A stretch of DNA of 6,035 bases from JACOTV01 sp964445135 (lineage in GTDB: Bacteria; Patescibacteriota; Microgenomatia; UBA1406; GWC2-37-13). Shown piece by piece: positions 4,210-6,035 of the stretch. Position 1 is the first letter of the stretch, and each line of letters begins with the position of its first letter. A program made the position numbers and the translations under genes. The notes beneath the pieces were generated by a model that was not told where the DNA came from, ran no database searches, and was given only the letters and a program-made list of their open reading frames with translations. The stretch is from positions 1 through 6,035 of the forward strand of contig CAYUJW010000053.1 in the NCBI GenBank assembly GCA_964445135.1, given 5' to 3'.

Positions 4210-4890
4210 ATGAGAAATGAACATGAAGTTGTGCGTCCTTTTTCTCACGTGGTCTTTGATGTTGATGGCACTCTTTCGATTGAAGGGCTAGATGTGTTGG
4301 CGCAGGCAAAGGGCATGGGCGAGCAGGTTCGCGCCATTACGGAAGGCGGAATGAATGGAGGCAACTTTCACGGAAGTTTGACAAGACGCCTTGATATGTT
4401 GGCGCCAACACGCAAGGAGATGGAGTGGCTGGCCGAGCAATATATTGAGGGCGTGGTGTGGGGCGCTCGTGAGACAATTTATCGATTGCACGAATTAGGA
4501 AAAGATGTGCGAATGGTTTCTGGAGGATTTACCGACGCAATAGTACCTTTGGCGCTTGAGCTTGGAATTGTGCCGGATCGCGTGCATGCAAATACGATGT
4601 GGTTTGAGAGTGGACATTTTTGCGGATTTGATCCGGACAATGAGCTCGCATATACCGGTGGCAAACCGCGCTTGTTGCGGCGCCTTGGATTAGAAGGTGC
4701 GATTGTGAATATTGGTGATGGATCAACTGATGCTGAGATTAGAACTGAAGGGGTGAGCGAGAGATTTATTCTCTATGGCGGCATGTCAGGTGTTCGTGAG
4801 GGATTGAGAGCTGCCGCAGATGTGGTTGTTGAGGATGGAGATTTGCGCACTATTCTGCCCCACATTCTCACTTCGCAAGAATTGTCATAA
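4210..4890 (+). CDS. serB: HAD-family phosphatase, phosphoserine phosphatase-like (226 aa)
   Basis: The enzyme should remove phosphate from phosphoserine or a similar small molecule through a phospho-aspartate. Motif I is D17-V-D19-G-T, with D17 as nucleophile. The cap helix that follows (IEGLDVLAQAKG, then ITEGGMNGGNF and LTRRLDML) matches the substrate-binding cap of phosphoserine phosphatases. Motif II is S104-G-G-F, typical of this subfamily. K152 in TGGKPRLL is motif III, and GDG-S-TD (170-174) is motif IV. From memory, the C-terminal half resembles eukaryotic-type PSPH more than short HADs. Odd points are G20 where Ser is usual in D-x-D-S-T, and a one-residue shorter loop before E25. 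It lies 26 nt after the peptidase gene in the same operon, with no clear Shine-Dalgarno sequence. No serA or serC is in view, so the symbol is by family resemblance only. Confidence 0.8.
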   Translation: MRNEHEVVRPFSHVVFDVDGTLSIEGLDVLAQAKGMGEQVRAITEGGMNGGNFHGSLTRRLDMLAPTRKEMEWLAEQYIEGVVWGARETIYRLHELGKDVRMVSGGFTDAIVPLALELGIVPDRVHANTMWFESGHFCGFDPDNELAYTGGKPRLLRRLGLEGAIVNIGDGSTDAEIRTEGVSERFILYGGMSGVREGLRAAADVVVEDGDLRTILPHILTSQELS

Positions 4891-4904
4891 GATGCATGGG
4901 GAAA

Positions 4905-6035
4905 TTATTCTTCTGTGAGGCGGCAACTTGATACTTGTGATGTCATGTAGATTGCGTAGGATGGGTTTTCAAACACGAGTGATTTAAATGGGTATTTTTT
5001 CATAAAATCCTCCACTCCCTGTTCATTCAGATATCGCGCATATATATCGACGATTACATAATCGGCGCGCGTTGGGTCGCGTGAAATACGACGATTGGCA
5101 AGGTAGGCAAGTTGCGGTGTGTTGTACCAGCCCAAGCCAGCAATCACTTGTGCGTGAGGGATCGACTTGATAAATGAGGCTGCTTGTTGCTGATGAAGTA
5201 GTATTTGTTTTGGGCGAAGATATGGACGATTGCGGTGATCAAGAAATAGCAAATTTTGAGCACGTGTCAGATATGCAAAATGATCAAGAGGATTATGAAA
5301 AACCAAAGATTGAATGCTGAGTGCAACTGGCAGAATGAGCAAGAGAATATACTTACTGTTTATACTCGCGCCTTTCAGGTATTGTACGTGGTGTGCCATG
5401 ACGATTAGCAGAATGGAAAGAGGTGGAAAGAGGTGGCGATACCAGGCAGTTGCGCCAAGCGTTAGTATATATATCATCCATCCAACCATGAGAATGCTCA
5501 AAACCCGTATCGTATAGGTGGCCCACATCCTTAGGCTTTGGTATGCCGCAAGCGTTGACATGCCAAGAAGTATGGTGCTATCGATGTGAAGAATTTGTGA
5601 AATCATGTGAAGTTTGGATTGGATCAGGTCGGGGCGCGGGGATGTCTGACTGCGGGCCCAATCAGCGGCGGCATTCACCAATTGCAGATAATTTGCAAAT
5701 GATCCGACAGTCACCATTTGATAGAGTGCCCACAGTCCATGCATGCATAAAAATGCACCGATAAACGGAATCCACCCAGTCTGACGCGCCATTGGTTTTG
5801 AGTATTTCACCTGCGATATAACTGCCTCTATAAGCATCGCAACCACGGCCAGCGCATAGGTTTGTTTGGTCATGACAGCCATGGCCATGAGTATGCCTGC
5901 GACAAAATAATGTTTTCGCGACCACAAAATGAGCGCTGCAACTGTCAGTGTCAGCGCGGGAATTTCCCCCAGTAAGCTTGTTGCAAAAAGATAAAAAAGC
6001 GGCACGACAAATGTGCCTGCCAAAAATACCATTCT
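4905..6035 (-). CDS. C-terminal part of a GT-C type membrane glycosyltransferase
   Basis: The frame is open to the right edge, so the N-terminus, with the catalytic acidic loop expected in GT-C enzymes, is missing; 376 codons remain. Apolar segments occur at about residues 1-20, 26-37, 43-70, 86-106, 150-165, 175-193, 200-216 and 227-245 (numbered from the Met at 6032). A soluble tail of about 120 residues follows, with LGWYNTPQLAYLANRR and DYVIVDIYARYL. The stretch GEIPALTLTVAALILW leading to AGILMAMAVMTKQT and the later WYRHLFPPLSILL are typical of ArnT/PMT-like lipid-phosphate-sugar transferases that act outside the membrane. This is family-level resemblance from memory; another polytopic glycan enzyme is possible. 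It runs convergently to the phosphatase gene, stops 14 bp apart, with no intrinsic terminator between. Confidence 0.65.
   Translation of the reverse strand, partial: RMVFLAGTFVVPLFYLFATSLLGEIPALTLTVAALILWSRKHYFVAGILMAMAVMTKQTYALAVVAMLIEAVISQVKYSKPMARQTGWIPFIGAFLCMHGLWALYQMVTVGSFANYLQLVNAAADWARSQTSPRPDLIQSKLHMISQILHIDSTILLGMSTLAAYQSLRMWATYTIRVLSILMVGWMIYILTLGATAWYRHLFPPLSILLIVMAHHVQYLKGASINSKYILLLILPVALSIQSLVFHNPLDHFAYLTRAQNLLFLDHRNRPYLRPKQILLHQQQAASFIKSIPHAQVIAGLGWYNTPQLAYLANRRISRDPTRADYVIVDIYARYLNEQGVEDFMKKYPFKSLVFENPSYAIYMTSQVSSCRLTEE

Noticed and set aside
4877..4912. AAGAAT/ATTCTT inverted repeat spanning the convergent gene ends as a bidirectional terminator
   Set aside because: AT-rich 6-bp stem with a 24-nt loop and no T-tract; too weak to support the call.
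1..6035. CRISPR array, tRNA/rRNA gene, insertion sequence or recoded stop codons
   Set aside because: No regularly spaced identical repeats, no cloverleaf or rRNA sequence, and no transposase were seen. TAA, TAG and TGA all end convincing genes or leaders.

Overview
The window looks like a piece of a small bacterial genome, most easily placed in the Patescibacteria/CPR by inference only. Several genes are orphans I cannot name, Shine-Dalgarno sequences are weak or absent, some promoters sit almost on the start codon, and genes end in TAA, TAG and TGA with no sign of an altered code. No rRNA, tRNA or marker gene is present, so taxonomy stays open.

Layout. Positions 1-452 hold the first codons of a minus-strand gene cut by the edge, a degenerate G/T-rich repeat tract, a palindromic triple motif, and a 91-residue membrane protein gene (minus) with its own extended -10 promoter. 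Positions 489-1945 hold two divergent orphan genes, one of 261 aa (minus) and one of 107 aa (plus). They diverge from back-to-back promoters whose -35 boxes are only 11 bp apart. Each promoter first reads a leader ORF of 21-22 codons containing Trp codons. An intrinsic terminator follows, ending just before the ATG of the structural gene. In both leaders I can draw the three alternative pairings of classical ribosome-mediated attenuation: 1:2 protector, 2:3 antiterminator and 3:4 terminator. This paired, apparently tryptophan-responsive, divergent switch in front of two unrecognised proteins is the most interesting thing in the window.

Positions 2006-4890 are a plus-strand operon. A good promoter (TTGACA-17-TACACT) is followed by a 5' leader of about 200 nt containing an inverted repeat, then a GNAT-family N-acyltransferase with an unknown C-terminal region. 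An M20 family (PepT-like) zinc peptidase overlaps it by ATGA, and 26 nt later comes a phosphoserine-phosphatase-like HAD enzyme. The trio suggests amino-acid or peptide modification and salvage, but no single pathway can be proved. Positions 4905-6035 carry, convergently, the 3' part of a polytopic membrane protein resembling GT-C (ArnT/PMT-like) glycosyltransferases. It is separated from the phosphatase gene by only 14 bp.
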